DNA from: Calocera cornea HHB12733
Lineage: Eukaryota; Basidiomycota; Dacrymycetes; Dacrymycetales; Dacrymycetaceae
Length of the DNA: 64,000 nucleotides
Direction: 5' to 3'
Assembly: GCA_001632435.1 (NCBI GenBank)
Contig: KV423922.1
Location: forward strand, 8,983-72,982
Below are positions 23,371-35,176 of the stretch, piece after piece. The position numbers and the translations under genes are program-made. The first letter of the stretch is position 1; every line of letters starts with the position of its first letter. The notes beneath the pieces were generated by a model. It saw only the letters and a program-made list of their open reading frames with translations. It was not told the origin of the DNA and made no database searches.

Positions 23371-24124
23371 ATAACAGAAATTGCGTGTTGCCGACCTGCA
23401 ATTCAGGTTGGGGCATCTGGAGAGAAGAAATTAGAAATAGCTCTGGGCTATGAGAGTCGGTTCCGAACAGTGCGGTCCATGGAGCGCGCCGAGAAACGAC
23501 ATCTGATGAGCCGCGTTAGTGCCGCTGGAATCCAAGCCTGGTCGTCGAATGGGAACACATCATGTGTCGCCCTGGATATGGGCATAAACCCTGTTCGCTA
23601 GATCAATGTGCAAGAAGGGCTGGGCATGGAGTTGCCCTGGGGCGCGTTTTGTCGAACCACGCGTACCCCGAGCAGCGGCAAGTTCGTGGGCGACCGTTAG
23701 GGGAACGGTCGGTGGGCCCACTTTGTTTGGCTCCCTGATACCAGGCAGTCTTTATGCCGGTACAGTTCCGCGTGGCAGTAGTGCGTCTGACCACTTACGC
23801 TCCTCAGGTCCATATCGTGTAAGTTCGAAAACAGGCCTTCACGTCGCCAGACTGAGGTGTAGCCCCATTCCGATGACACTTGCTCCCGACACCGACCTTC
23901 TGTCTCTGCGATCTTCCGTCTTCGGAAGACCATCACTGCCTTCATCACGCTAAGACGGCCACGTTGTGATGGAGCTCGCCCACTTATCTCAGCGAGCTGA
24001 CAGAGGATACCCATCTGGGAAATAGCGCTCTGGAGAACAGCCCTATGAAAATGCTTGAGCTTGCTGACCAGAAAGCGCGGATATGCTGAAATTGCTCAAG
24101 GATATGATATGATAGTACAATACG
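23371..24124. other. Intergenic boundary region
   Basis: No supported gene. The region separates the accessory left part from a run of conserved genes on the right. A short plus-strand frame at 23606-23953 and its antisense shadow lack domains. Confidence 0.4.
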
Positions 24125-27042
24125 TTAAGACTCGAGAAACTTCATCAACGCGGACTCGCCCTTCTTCTGCATTAGCCTCTGAACCGTAAGCAATCGCTCG
24201 ATCTCGTCCGGTGAAAACGCCTCTTGTGCCGTCTTGGCTGCGGCTGCCGCCGCGCTCTGATGGCTTAGCGTGCGCTTCAGCGAAGGCAATTTTAGCGTGA
24301 AAGAACCATCCTCCTTCTGCTTGACAGTGATGCTCGGTTTGGGCTGTGGAGAGGAAGGCACCGAAGATGCGAGTCTTGGTGACGAGTGGGCGGAGCTCTG
24401 GTCAAGGCTGAGTTGGAGTAAAGGTGACATATGAACAGACGCACGGGAACCATCGCCATCTGCACATCCCGTTTGAGCTGCTCACGTGCGGCAGACAAGA
24501 CGCCAGACTTCTCGTCCGCGCCGTGGGATACGTTGAGCACCTTGCTCGGGACAGCAGGGCTCCCGTTGACTTTCACCCCATGCGTGCCTTTCTGAGGAGT
24601 GGAGGGCCGCTCGATGTCTCCGTGATTTGTCCGATCGGTCAAAGGAGTGGAGTGCGAGATACCGAGTCCGGCTGGCGACGCTTGGGCCGCCTCCGGTGCC
24701 ACACGGGACATGGATATGAGGATCTGATACAATAATCAGCGGTCAGACGGGGATTTGAGCAGATCAGCCTACCTCCGCTGCATCCTGCTCGCTTATATGC
24801 TCCTCCCCCTCCTCCTTCTCCTCCTCTTCCTCCTCCTCTTCCGGCTCAGGGGACGGTGAAAACCTTGCTCTAAGCAAAGGCGAATACGGGAGAGCCGGCG
24901 GAGGAAGCTTGACATCCTCGTCCATGGGTTCGCTGAGAGGGTCGCTGGATATCTCCTCCTCCGGTATAGAGCTGAGCGAGGATAAGGAGGATAGTGGGGA
25001 GGAGAAGCTGCTCTCGAGTCCAGCCGTCCGGGTTAGCGGGGCGTCGGGGAGCGGCGTAAGGATATCTGTTGGCGCTTCTGATGTGCGTACAGATCTAGAC
25101 ACGAGCTCAGCCTTAAACCTCGATGCGGGAAGACAAGACATACTCGGTGCCCACAAACTCGGGCTGCTTCCCCTGCAGCGCATCCCAAAAGTCGAGGATG
25201 ATCGTCTTCTCCGGTATGCGATACCGCTTCCCGTTGATGACGACGTTCTCGATCTTCATGGAGGCCAGGTCCTCGTCGCCGAACACGACATCGATGATGC
25301 CGTTGTTGGGTCGGTTGCGCTGCTTCACCTCGATAGTTTTGACGCCTTTGGCTGGTATCCGCTTCATCGGCTGCCCGCGGGATGAGTGCACGATAATGGG
25401 GAGCATGCGGGGGAGACGCACGAAGACCTGCTCGACATGCAGCGGGCACTGCCATTTCTTCCAGTTGGCCGGGGGGTGCACAAGCGGCGGCTCCAAACAA
25501 TCATAGTGCCAATGCTGATTGCAAAAGTCGCACGAGATGATCGGCCGCGGCACGCTCTTGGTCGTGCTCCCCGCCCGTGTCTTGCGCTGCGCCTCGGGTA
25601 GGGTGAGCGGCACGGTGGGGCCTTTGCACTTGTAGCACAGGATCGGCTTGCCGTTCTTGTCCTTGAGGCGGTACGGGTCGCGTTCTTCTACGGCGCCGTA
25701 TTTGCTGGGAAGGTGTTAGTGTACGCCCACAGGAAATTGAGGGTACACGCACTTCAGCCGACCGCCTCGTGCCTGCCCTTGCTGCACATACTCCCCACCA
25801 GGACCGGTAGTCACTACATAGAGATGAGGATCGATCCCACACGGGAGTGCGAGAGCATACCACTCTTGAAATACTCTCGTATTGGATCCGGGAGCTTGAA
25901 GATCTTCGGTGACTCGCTCTCGACCTTCTGAGCAAGCGCACCAAAAAATCGATTCGCCGACCTGTGCGGCGGCTTCTTCCCACCCCCAAACAATCAGCAC
26001 CAGCGCGAGCCGGAGGAGACAAAGACGAAGATAGAGATGGGGCGCTGCGCACCTTGTTGTACAAGCACACCCCGCAGTACCACTTGTCCTCGGGGATGTC
26101 GTCCAGCTCGACGGGCGGGTTGAGGCACAAGAAATGGTAGGAGCGTGTGCACCCGTCGCAGCATATGAACTCGCCTATCCCTCCGCACGTCTCGCAGTAA
26201 TCTTTGTTCGTCTGCATCGGCTGCAAGAAACGTATCAGCACGTGTGATGCAAGAGGTGTATGCATGAGGTGGGCGACGCACCGGCTCGCCCGGGACGGCG
26301 GGGTCAGAGGCCTTCCCCTTTCCCTTCGCATCCACCTTCTGCCGCTTTGCCGCCCGCTCCCCGCCCTCCTCCAGCGCGTTCCCATTCGCAGCCGGCGGGT
26401 GGGTGGTACCCGACGGCCCAGCAACGGACGAGGGAGGGGTGGAGTGCGCCCCTGGCGCGGGGGAGTCGCTGGCGGGGCGGCTGCTTCGCGTGCTGCGCTG
26501 GACGCGGTTTACTGCTGTGGATTTGGCGTGGGGGCTGGTCGTTGGTCATTGTCCGCGCGGGGGCGGGGCGGGGGAGGGGTTGTGGGTGATGTGCGGGCAT
26601 ATCAGAGCGCGCGGGGAGAGTAGAGCGCATGTACGAGGCCCAAAGGAGAGGTGGCAAAAATCGAGCACATCGGTCAGCACACATCGCAAACGCGTCGACA
26701 GTACGGTACGCACCCCAACGCCGCCCCCCTCGTGCTCCTTTTCGGCTTTGCGATCTCCCCCTGCTCGTCCATCACTGGCGGTGGGGTCTCCAAGCTCCCC
26801 GCGCCGGGTAAGAGCGCCCCATGCCCCGTGTACGTCGTCCCCAGGTCGACGGCGGGGAGGTAGCGGTTCGCGCCCGTGCGGGAGAGGATGGGCAGGCGGG
26901 CGGAGTGGTGCGAGGAGGGGTTGGTGACGTATGCGAGTGGGGGCGGAGCGGGCATGAGCTCGGTCGCGAGGGAGGGGTCGGACGTGGGCAGGTCGGCGGG
27001 CTGCCGCGGTGGTGGTGGGGGGTTGAGCGCGGGGAGGGACAT
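24125..27042 (-). CDS. Rco1-like double-PHD chromatin protein (Rpd3S-type histone deacetylase subunit)
   Basis: Likely the fungal Rco1/Cph1 (animal PHF12-type) subunit that anchors the Rpd3S/Clr6 histone deacetylase on transcribed chromatin. The start is ATG 27042 (MSLPALNPPPPPRQ), followed by a proline-rich disordered region. The next exon has VNRVQRSTRSSRP and a basic KRQKVDAKGKGK. PHD1 shows C4HC3 residues in CETCGGIGEFICCDGC, YHFLC and WYCGVC (about 26,060-26,210). A linker reads KVESESPKIFKLPDPIREYF. PHD2 has CYKC, CDFCNQHWHYDC and WQCPLH (about 25,460-25,660). A conserved downstream block reads IIDVVFGDEDL and YRIPEKTIILDFWDAL. The C-terminal part is acidic, with a long Glu run at about 24,800-24,840, then low complexity, ending in FSPDEIERLLTVQRL and TAA at 24127-24125. 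The intron after SSRIE near 25,110 is weakly defined. Family assignment rests on the PHD1 spacing and the post-PHD2 block. Confidence 0.75.
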
Positions 27043-27680
27043 TGCGGGTGCTGGGGTGCGGGTATTTGATGGATATCGTTACAGTCTGCAGTGGGAGGAT
27101 GTGCCTGGGTGGGCGGTGAGCGGGCATGCAGCGGGAGGGAGGGGACGCACGGGCGGCAGCAGAGCCGAGCGTTTGCACGGGAGCTAGGCGCGGGCCACCC
27201 GAGCTCGGTCGGAAGCTCAGCACTCAGCCAGGCAGCACGCGAAAAGCCACAGCAGCAGACTCCAGAAACCGCCGAGCTGAGCAGGCGCCAGACAGGACTG
27301 AGCAAAGCAGGCAGCGGGGGAGAGAGACGCGCAAGCCGGGGTGGGCAGGTGCCACGCTGCGTCGTCGTGCAGTGCGGGCGGGGTTGTCGAGCGAAGGCAA
27401 GGCAGCGGGGGCGGCGCGGCTCCGACTGGAGCGCGCATCACTGGCATCCATCCCATCCCCCGTGCTGTTCCCGCTCGCACGCCGCAAAATCTTATTGTCG
27501 CGCTGCATCCTCGGCACACCCACGCGCAGAGATGACAAGAGGGTATATTACAGCGTAACACGGTATTGTAGTAATCAGTAATCCATCCTGCTGGGTTTGG
27601 GGGCATCCACCGCAAGGCCATTCCACTCCACTCCACCTCCTTCCACAAGCGTACACCCCGCACCCCGCCTACAACAGTCG
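27043..27680. other. Promoter region between two minus-strand genes
   Basis: GC-rich spacer holding the 5' region of the Rco1-like gene and the 3' flank of the glycosyltransferase gene. Open frames on both strands are compositional and have no splice support. Confidence 0.5.
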
Positions 27681-30162
27681 TCAAGCATACCGGTCCTCGT
27701 CGTTCTCCCTGCTGTACATCCGTCCATACTCCACCAGCGTCCTGTACGCATGACGCACGCGCCGCACCAAAGGACACCACGATCAAAACGCAGAAAAGAG
27801 ATCAAACACCCATGGTCAGCCCAGCCCATCTCCAGCAGGTAGGAAAAGAAAGGAACGCACGTGAACCAAGCGCCCTCGACGTCCTCCTGCCGCTGCTTGT
27901 CCTCCGCCCACCTCCTCCCAGCCTCGGCAATCTTCTGCGCCTCCTGGTCGTGCGTGCTGAAGTAGTGCAGCAGGGCCGGGAGATCGGACATGTCCGGCTG
28001 GTGGGTAGGTGTCAGCGTGACTGTCCCGCTTCCCTGCCCGCCCGCATGCCCTGGCCCAGTCTCTCTGCAGCTCGCTCGCACAGTCCGAGGCAAGCGCCGG
28101 GCGCAGCGCAGGAAGACGAGAGCGGGATACGATGTGGGCTCCAGCATCCAAAAGAAAAGGCGACTCACCAGCACGGGCACATAATGCACCCAAGCCCTCG
28201 CCTGTTCCGCCTCCCACCCCCTGAACACCGCCGCCCTGAACACGAGGGCGCCCGCCATGAGCCCGCCGACAAAGCGGCCCTCCTCCTCCCCCTCCACGGC
28301 CAGGTCCAGCACGTACTTGAACCGGCCTTGGTTGGCCCACTCGCCGGCGAGCGAGGCGGGGGAGACGAAGGAGACGTCTAAGAGGCCCGAGAGCGGGTTC
28401 GGGTTGTCCGCGTAGATGAAGCCTCGGCCGCGCGGGAGGAGCGTGGGCGGGTGACGTTTTGATGGGTGGAGCAGGCGCTGCGCCGGGTGGATTGACGAGC
28501 CGGTGGGAGCTTCGCCTCGCTACGAACGAAACGCAACGCAGTCAGCAGGGCTCTAGCAACACTGCGGTCAAAGTCCAAAGCAGCAGCGTCGACGCTGAGG
28601 TCAAAGCCACAGATTGTGCACATCCCGCAGCAAGCGAACTACAAATGGGACGAAACACTCACCCAAAATAGCTTCCCCGCCCTCTCGGCCCACTGCACCT
28701 CCCCGTCCCTCCACTCCCCCCTCCCCCGCTCGTGCCTCACCTCCGCCTCAGGCCACTTCCCGGGCATGAGCAAATCGCTGCTCCCCGCCCCCCCTACAAA
28801 CCCGAGCACCGGGGCGGCCCACCCGATGAGCGGCTCCTCGAACCACTCCGGGGCTGCTTCCTGGATGTAGGAGTGCCGGCAGGGGTCGAGCCCCTCGCGT
28901 GGCCAGTAGAGGAATGTTAGCCCGGGCGAGGGGGGCGCGGAGAGTGTGTTTGGGCTCGGTGGGGGGCAGGTGGCGCTGGCGAACGAGGGGGAGGGCGGGA
29001 GCAGGAGGATGTCGTTGTATGTTGATGAGAGAGGGGCGGAGGAGGAGTGCGCGGCAGAGAGGATGTCGGATGTCGTTACGGGGAGGGCTTGACGTGGGCG
29101 ATTCTACGTGGGCGGTTAACGTTGTCCCGCATATATGCACCCTCGCCGCTCTCCGTTGAGAGGGAAAGCAGGGCACGCACAGTAGCGGAAACAGTGACCC
29201 TCAAATCTGGCAGGTCCCTCGCAAACCGCTCGACGACCTCCCTCACCCCCCTAGCCCGCTCCCCGACCGCCCGGTCCTCCCTCTCCCCCACCTCGACGCT
29301 GACCCGTCCCCGGGAGACGACCAACGTGAACGTCCCCGGCTGGCGCTCGAGCTCGGATTGGAAGCGGAGGAAGGCGCTGTGGGGCAGGGCGCTGAAGATT
29401 AGGAGGTAGGGCGAGGGGAGCGGCGGGGGACGCCGGTGGCCGAGCGGCCAGATGCGGTAGGCTGTTGCGGAGGGTTAGCTTTGACACTATAGACACACCG
29501 ATCGGGACCAGCGCATGGCAGATCCAATGGCTGTGGAAGGGCGTGAAGTGGATAGTGGAATGCAGAAAACAGCATATGAAAGTGAAAGTCCTGAACGCAC
29601 CATCGGGCGGGCTCCGCCCATAGTTCCCCTCCCTGTACTCCTCCTCCCACTCGCTCATATCCGCCATCACGCGGCCCCGTTCCTTCTCCCACGCCCCCTC
29701 CGCCCTCTCCAATATCTCCGCTACAGGATGCTCGAACGCGTCGAGCCCGACACGCACCAGGCCGTCAGAGCCGAAGGTGTGCTCCATCCCGCTCGGGAGG
29801 GCGGGGGTCTGCGCTTGTTTTTCCGGGGGGTGGTCGTGGTCCGAATCGGCCTCCACAGCGTCCAGGTGCTCGTCGAGCCATTTCAGCCGCGGATCCTGCT
29901 CCCTCAGCCTGGACGGTGGCGGGGGCTCTGTCCTAGTAGGATGAGCGGGGGGGCCACCGCGTCCCCAGACCGTCCAGCAGGCCAATCCCACGAGCAAGAG
30001 CAGCCAGAGCCGAGGTGGGACGGCAGCGATGGCCTGCCTTACTGGGCGCGGGAGGGGGAGGGAGAGGAGGATGCGCTGTACGCGCTTGCCGAGGGAGGTG
30101 CTGCGGGTCGAGGAGAGGGCGTGCGGGAGGGGGAGCTTGGAGGGGCCGGTGAGGAGGGGCAT
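27681..30162 (-). CDS. GT90 / CAP10-type glycosyltransferase, type II membrane protein
   Basis: Resembles the capsule-associated CAP10 family (GT90), in which Cryptococcus members are xylosyltransferases of the secretory pathway. The start at ATG 30162 gives a short cytosolic tail and one membrane anchor LWLLLLVGLACWTVW (about residues 50-65), then a stem rich in Pro and charged residues. Luminal landmarks are RFARDLPDLRVTVSATV, LIGWAAPVLGFVGGAG and KLFW (about 28,670). The GT90 signature region is GRFKYVLDLAVEGEEEGRF, LVFRAAVFRGWEAEQ and WVHYVPV (28,180-28,350). SDLPALLHYFSTHDQEAQKI follows, and the protein ends AYRTLVEYGRMYSREN with TGA at 27683-27681. The AYRTLVEYGRM ending is typical for the family. 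Residues that are usually serine/asparagine before LVFR are replaced by GLMAGA. Introns are about 50-80 nt. Donor sugar and acceptor cannot be read from the sequence. Confidence 0.75.
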
Positions 30163-30662
30163 GGCGCCCACGGGTGGTGCTGGGGTGTCGGGGCTGCTGG
30201 TCGCTGGCAGGGGACCTTCTCCTGCTTGGTTGCGTGGGCAGACGGTACTGTAACAACAGTGCAGCAGCGACAAGATGTCGAGCTTCAACACCAACAGAAG
30301 GTCAGAAGGCGCACCCGACGGTTTTGCAGCGCGAGACCGCCGGACAGGACTGACCCACGGGTGAGCGCCCAAACCCAAATTAAGTCCCTTGCGGCCGGCT
30401 GTGCTGTGCGAAAGGGTTCTGTGGCTCGGTCAGTCGCACTTGGCGCCCGGTTCGCACGGTTTTGAGGCCGGAGAGGCGGCGCAGCTTGGAACGCTTGGTG
30501 TGCACGGCCAGGGAGGCGGGTATCACCCAACCATTCATTCAAAATGTCAGTGTTACTTGCGGTTGAGTGAAGGAAATATTCGCGGTGGTAGTCACGCAAT
30601 CTGTTTTGTTTCCATTCATGCAGTGGGCTATATTCCATGATATGGCTTAGGAGAATGTCACT
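30163..30662. other. Divergent intergenic region
   Basis: Contains the promoter of the glycosyltransferase gene. The frame upstream of ATG 30162 is open for some distance, so an alternative start up to 30,378 is possible but would bury the membrane anchor behind a long basic leader. Otherwise no gene is seen. Confidence 0.4.
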
Positions 30663-30761
30663 GCGTTGGTAGTTTAATGGCTAGAATCCGAGCTTCCCAT
30701 AACCTGGCTGTCCACAAGACAGAAATTGCTCGGGGACCGGGTTCGATTCCCGGCCAACGCA
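30663..30761 (+). tRNA. tRNA-Gly (anticodon CCC) with a 27-nt intron
   Basis: Acceptor stem GCGTTGG (30663-30669) pairs with CCAACGC (30754-30760), with discriminator A at 30761. The T arm is CCGGG-TTCGATT-CCCGG. The anticodon stem CGAGC pairs with GCTCG (30728-30732). The loop is TTCCCA then T after removal of an intron at 30700-30726, giving U33, anticodon CCC (30696-30698) and A37. The intron sits at the canonical position after base 37. The mature length would be 72 nt. The internal A and B boxes (TAGTTTAATGG and GGTTCGATTCC) serve as the polymerase III promoter, and a TTTTT run at 30,768 can act as terminator. Confidence 0.92.
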
Positions 30762-31536
30762 AGACTCTTTTTGCTCTCATATCCGCCCTCTTCGGAGGAA
30801 ATCTCGCCCCCAGTTGCACGGACCCAGACGCTATAGCGAGCTGAACCAGCGCCGGCGCGGGATTGCTGATCCTCCCACCAGCCGTTGCGCCCAAATTGAG
30901 CTACTTATGATCTTCAAAGTTGCTGCTGCTCGAGAGATCCTTCTGGCTCTGCTGTATCTCGTCCGTCGTTCCCTCAGCGTTTCAAACGACTGAGGAGACG
31001 GCTTCCCCGTCCCCCGTCCTCCGTCCCAACGTCCAGCGCGGGCCCTGAAACCCCCCACAGCGGACCCTATCCCCGAATTGACTCGTAACATCCCTGACGA
31101 ACCGACACTTGTTGTGGAATTCCAGGTTCCCTCTGCCTGGCCGACCGCGAAGGGACAGAATCAATATACTGCGTCGATCGACATTTGCTAACAATACTGT
31201 GAGCGCAACTGAACGGCAGCGGGCCCGATCAGGATGCGGTGCGGTGCGGGCCCCTCAGTCTCGGGCTCAGGCTCCTGTTGACTCCATTCACCGAGCGTGA
31301 GGACCCTTTCCCCACCGTCGTCTCCGAGCACCCATACAATATTGAGAGTGCCAGATGCTGGCTTCTTACGTTTGGTCAGCTTACGTATGTCGGGCAGTCA
31401 TCAACCCGATTGCCAATGCTGTGTGTCGGGGCGTATATATCTGGAGCACACGGGTGACGGGCAGGCTGCTCGAGCTCCTCGTCTCGTCTTTGGCCATACT
31501 ACTACCGCTTAACCCTCTCCTGCCTTGGCCATAACA
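30762..31536. other. Promoter region of GMC copy 2
   Basis: No gene is supported. It starts with a CTTTTT pol III-type terminator for the tRNA. At 31385-31396 it carries GTATGTCGGGCA, 152 nt before the ATG. An almost identical GTACGTCGGGCA sits 153 nt before the start of GMC copy 3. Confidence 0.5.
31385..31396 (+). promoter_or_regulatory. Upstream motif shared by GMC copies 2 and 3
   Basis: GTATGTCGGGCA lies 152 nt upstream of ATG 31537. The matching GTACGTCGGGCA at 35024-35035 lies 153 nt upstream of ATG 35177. Conservation in sequence and spacing suggests a shared promoter element, though simple duplication of the flank would look the same. Confidence 0.4.
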
Positions 31537-34373
31537 ATGTCGCCGCCTACTACCATGCCCAAGTTGGCCTCAATCGTGGATGTGGCTGATCAGTCCTTCG
31601 ACTACATCATCTGTGGTGCGTGCACTTCCACCGCCCAACATTGGTGATGTTAACGCGTTCCTGCTCGCAGGCGGCGGCGTAAGTCTCTGTCTCCTTACTG
31701 CGTATCCCGACCGCACAATACTCAGGCTCGCAGACCGCCGGCCTGACCCTGGCCGCGCGCCTGTCCTCCCAACCCTCCCTGTCGATCCTCGTGCTCGAGG
31801 CCGGCCCCGCACACCTCTCCGACCCGCTGATCCTTGACACACAGTCGAACGGCTCCGAGCTGCGGGGGAACCCTGCCTACGATTGGGCGTTCAAGACCGC
31901 GCCGCAGAAGCACTGCGGCGGCAGGGAGTTCTTGTGGTCCAGAGGGAAGACGCTGGGCGGGACGTCGGCGATTAACGCGCTGATCTATATGCGCCCGCCG
32001 GCGGAGGATGTTGATGGTACGTGCACCTGATATCCCGTTGGTGTAACAGCTACGCAAGTACTCATTCGATGACAGCTTGGGAAGAACTGGGCAACAAGGG
32101 CTGGAACTGGACCAACCACTTCAAGTATGCTAACCGAAGCGAGAGGTGATCCTTGATACTCTGTGATGGGCGGCTGCTCTGCTCACCTTGGATACGGCTC
32201 GCAGCCATGACGCCGAGGGTATCGTCAGTGGTCCGTATGAAAGCAAGATGCCTCTGGACGGTCCTATGGTGGAGGTGAGTGAGCACAGCACCGCATGATG
32301 TAGAACCCTCATTGCTGTCTCAAGGCGTTCAACAAGTTCGGCATCCGTGCTCTCACTCATCCTGTAAGTGAGCCCCCTTTGTGTCTCGATGCTGAGGGCT
32401 GAGGCAATGGCAGTTCGATGGAAATGTGGGTATGGTGCTGTACAATGAGATCCCCCTCTGAAATTGAAGTGTCAGATCAACGGCACATGGCTCACCGAAG
32501 GCAGCCAGGGTAACTACATCGCGCATCCTCAGCACATCTGTGTTGCTAACCCTGCGAAGATCCGAAGACCAAAAAACGCTCCTACGCAACAACGGTCGGT
32601 GACCTTCTCCTTCCGGCGAAGCGCAATCGAGTCCTCATCTGTGATGCAGGCGTTCTTCTTGCCCAATGCGCATCGGCCTAACCTGACGGTGTTGACTGGT
32701 GTAACCGCCAGCAAGCTGATATTTGCGGATCAGGTTTCTGAAGGAACCGCTATCACAGCCGCGGGGGTTGAGATCCTGTATGAAGGCAAGTCCTACTACG
32801 TCGAGGCCGCCAAGGAAATCATTCTATCCGCCGGGTAGGCCAGTTCCCCCCTTAAACTAGCGGTGCACAGTTGACATCCAAAAGTGCGCTCAAGTCGCCC
32901 CAACTTCTTGAGCTGTCTGGAATCGGCTCTCCTGATATCCTTGGACCATTGGGGATTGCCTGTAAAGTGGACCTGCCTGGGGTTGGAGCCAACCTCCAGG
33001 AACACATGTTCTTCGGAATGTTCTTTGGTGAGTCGCGCGAACAGAACAGATCGGTTTCCTCTAAAGCTGTTTCAGAGCTGGACGAGAACAAGGGCAAGAA
33101 TACGGCGGATGGCAGCAACCCAAAGTATGTCTCCATTGTTGATCACACCTCATTTTCATTAACAACCTACGGCGAAATAGGGAAGTGGAAACTGTATTCC
33201 CAATGGGGTTCGCGCGCTTCGCATTCGCTCCTCTTCAGCGGATCTCCCCTGCGGCAGGCACTCTAATTGTGGAGCTGGAGAAGAGGCTCGAAGCCGAACA
33301 GGAGGATGGCAAGATCAGCACGTCTCTGTGGGATCAATACCAGATCCAGCTTCGTCTCCTTAAGGATGAGAATGTTACGGATGCGGAGATCATGATCACG
33401 CCAATGGTAAGTAAAACATCCGAGAGTCAAAGATTCGGCTAACCAGCAAAACAGGCATTGCCTCACTACTCGCGTGTGCCTGGAAAATCGTATTTGACGA
33501 TGCTGGCAGGACTCAACCATCCCTTCTCGAGGGGATCCATTGTATGCACGTCGAGACGAATGTGTCTGGTCTGCTCACAAACCTCGTACAGCATATCAAT
33601 TCTACTGACCCAGAAGCTCCACCATCAATGGACCCGAGATACTTTGAGGAAGAATTCGGTGCGCGTGATGATGATCTGTATATGTTGCCATAGCCTGAGA
33701 CGTCCCCCGCAGACCTACAGTTTATGGTTGAACAGGCAAAGTTCATTCGCAAGCTGAGTAACACCGAGCCCTACAAGTCGTTCATAGGTGCGCAGACGCC
33801 GCAACAGGCCGGGCTAGCTGGCTCACGCCGTCTGCAGACAAGGAGATCATACCTGGGCCTGACGCCAGAACTGACGATGATCTGAAGGGTGAGAATTTTG
33901 GATGAGCGTGAATCTCGCCTCCTGACACTCGCCTTGTCCGAACAGAATATATCAAGAGGGGTATGAGTTCAACTTGGCGTGAGTATCTTCATCCCGCTCC
34001 CGATGAAGCCTTCTCAAGTGCTGAACATCAGACACTGCTGGCACCTGTTCGATGTTGCCCCGCGAGAAGGACGGTGTGGTGGATGCACAGTTGAAAGTGG
34101 GTCTCTTGACTATAGGCCGCCCCATGCAATCGTGATTGATGCCGTCGCAGGTCTATGGCACGACGAACGTGAGAATTGTCGATCTGTCGATCATTCCGCT
34201 CCACGTCGCCAGCCACACCCAATGTAAGTACATATGCTTCTTCATTTTGGTGGATCTGACTTTCAGCAGCAACGGCATATGCTATCGCCGAGCAAGGTCT
34301 GTTTTCTGTATTAAGCCCGAAACTTGTCTGACGTCCCCGCGCAGCCGCGGACATTATCCTGGGCTTGGCGTGA
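31537..34373 (+). CDS. GMC oxidoreductase, copy 2 (intact, about 22 exons)
   Basis: ATG 31537 opens MSPPTTMPKLASIVDVAD with no signal peptide. The FAD motif DYIICGGGTAGLTLAARLS is built from exon 1 (to 31615), an 8-nt micro-exon (31671-31678) and exon 3 from 31,734. Family marks follow: KTLGGTSAINALIYMRPP, WEELGNKGWNW, a 12-nt exon at 32414-32425 encoding FDGN, LPNAHRPNLTVLTG, SPQLLELSGIGSPD, LNHPFSRGSI and DPRYFEEEF. The C-terminal catalytic region has HTAGTCSMLPREKDGVVD and VVPLH-like IIPLHVASHTQ, ending AADIILGLA with TGA at 34371-34373. Joins are in phase throughout. One acceptor near 34,270 is a CAGCAG tandem that could give a one-residue variant. It lacks the PPSPIQ exon of copy 1 and is closest to copy 3. 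Substrate unknown; aryl-alcohol-oxidase-like or alcohol-dehydrogenase-like activity is the family-based guess. Confidence 0.85.
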
Positions 34374-35176
34374 TTGCTCGCGCTGGACCTTCCAGCCATG
34401 TAATACAGTGCCGAATGTCATTACTTACCGAATACATGTCATGCAGGGAAGCGTGCCGAGCTCATCTCGCTCACTCCGGGCTCCTGTTTCACTCAATCCT
34501 ACGACCTCCATCCCTAACGCCGATCCTGACTGCTCTTCGCTTGCGCGATGTACATCCTCCTCAAACCGCGGACATTTTCCCCATCCGGCGCTTCCCGCAA
34601 GCCCCTCAGGCATAACATGGTCCTCTCACTTACAGGACGCCCTCAACATACTAACTGGATACGAGCAGCTCCGCATCGTGCGTACGTATGCGCTAGGCAG
34701 GCAACTGACCGGATTTGTAATACCCACCAGGCACTCTTCCGGTGGATTTGGCTATGTACCCTCCCCATGTTTCGCTCCGGCATCGTCCACCTGAGCGTAG
34801 GAACACTGGATACCAGGGTGAGAGTCATAATTTCACGAAGGGTTTCGGTCAATGCTGTGACGGATGCAGTTGGTAGCCGGCCCTTTATTGCGGTCAACTT
34901 GGTGCTTACATCAGGGATTACTGAACGCTGCCTCGGCATCAAAATTTCAATTGTGTTTACTCGAAGACTGTTATATGGAGTCACTTGCCGCCAAGAGTAC
35001 TCCTTCCTACGCGTTACTTACCCGTACGTCGGGCAACATTGAGGACAAATCACAACTATGTTTGCCGAATCGCATAAATCGCAAGCGGGCAAGACGCACG
35101 CCGAGGCCGCGATCGCTCGTTCTCTTGTCTTTTGGCGCTATCGTTTGACCCACCCACTCCATCCTGCCCTATAGCC
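34374..35176. other. Spacer between tandem GMC genes
   Basis: No gene is supported. The start resembles the 3' flank of copy 3 (both contain AATACAGTG and CGAATACATGTC soon after the stop), so the flank was duplicated with the gene. The end holds the motif GTACGTCGGGCA at 35024-35035. Confidence 0.5.
35024..35035 (+). promoter_or_regulatory. Upstream motif of GMC copy 3
   Basis: GTACGTCGGGCA, 153 nt before ATG 35177, matches the element at 31385-31396 upstream of copy 2 in sequence and spacing. Confidence 0.4.

Noticed and set aside
29515..30465. 316-codon plus-strand frame opposite the glycosyltransferase gene
   Set aside because: Antisense shadow of the GT90 gene; the minus strand carries the anchor and family motifs.
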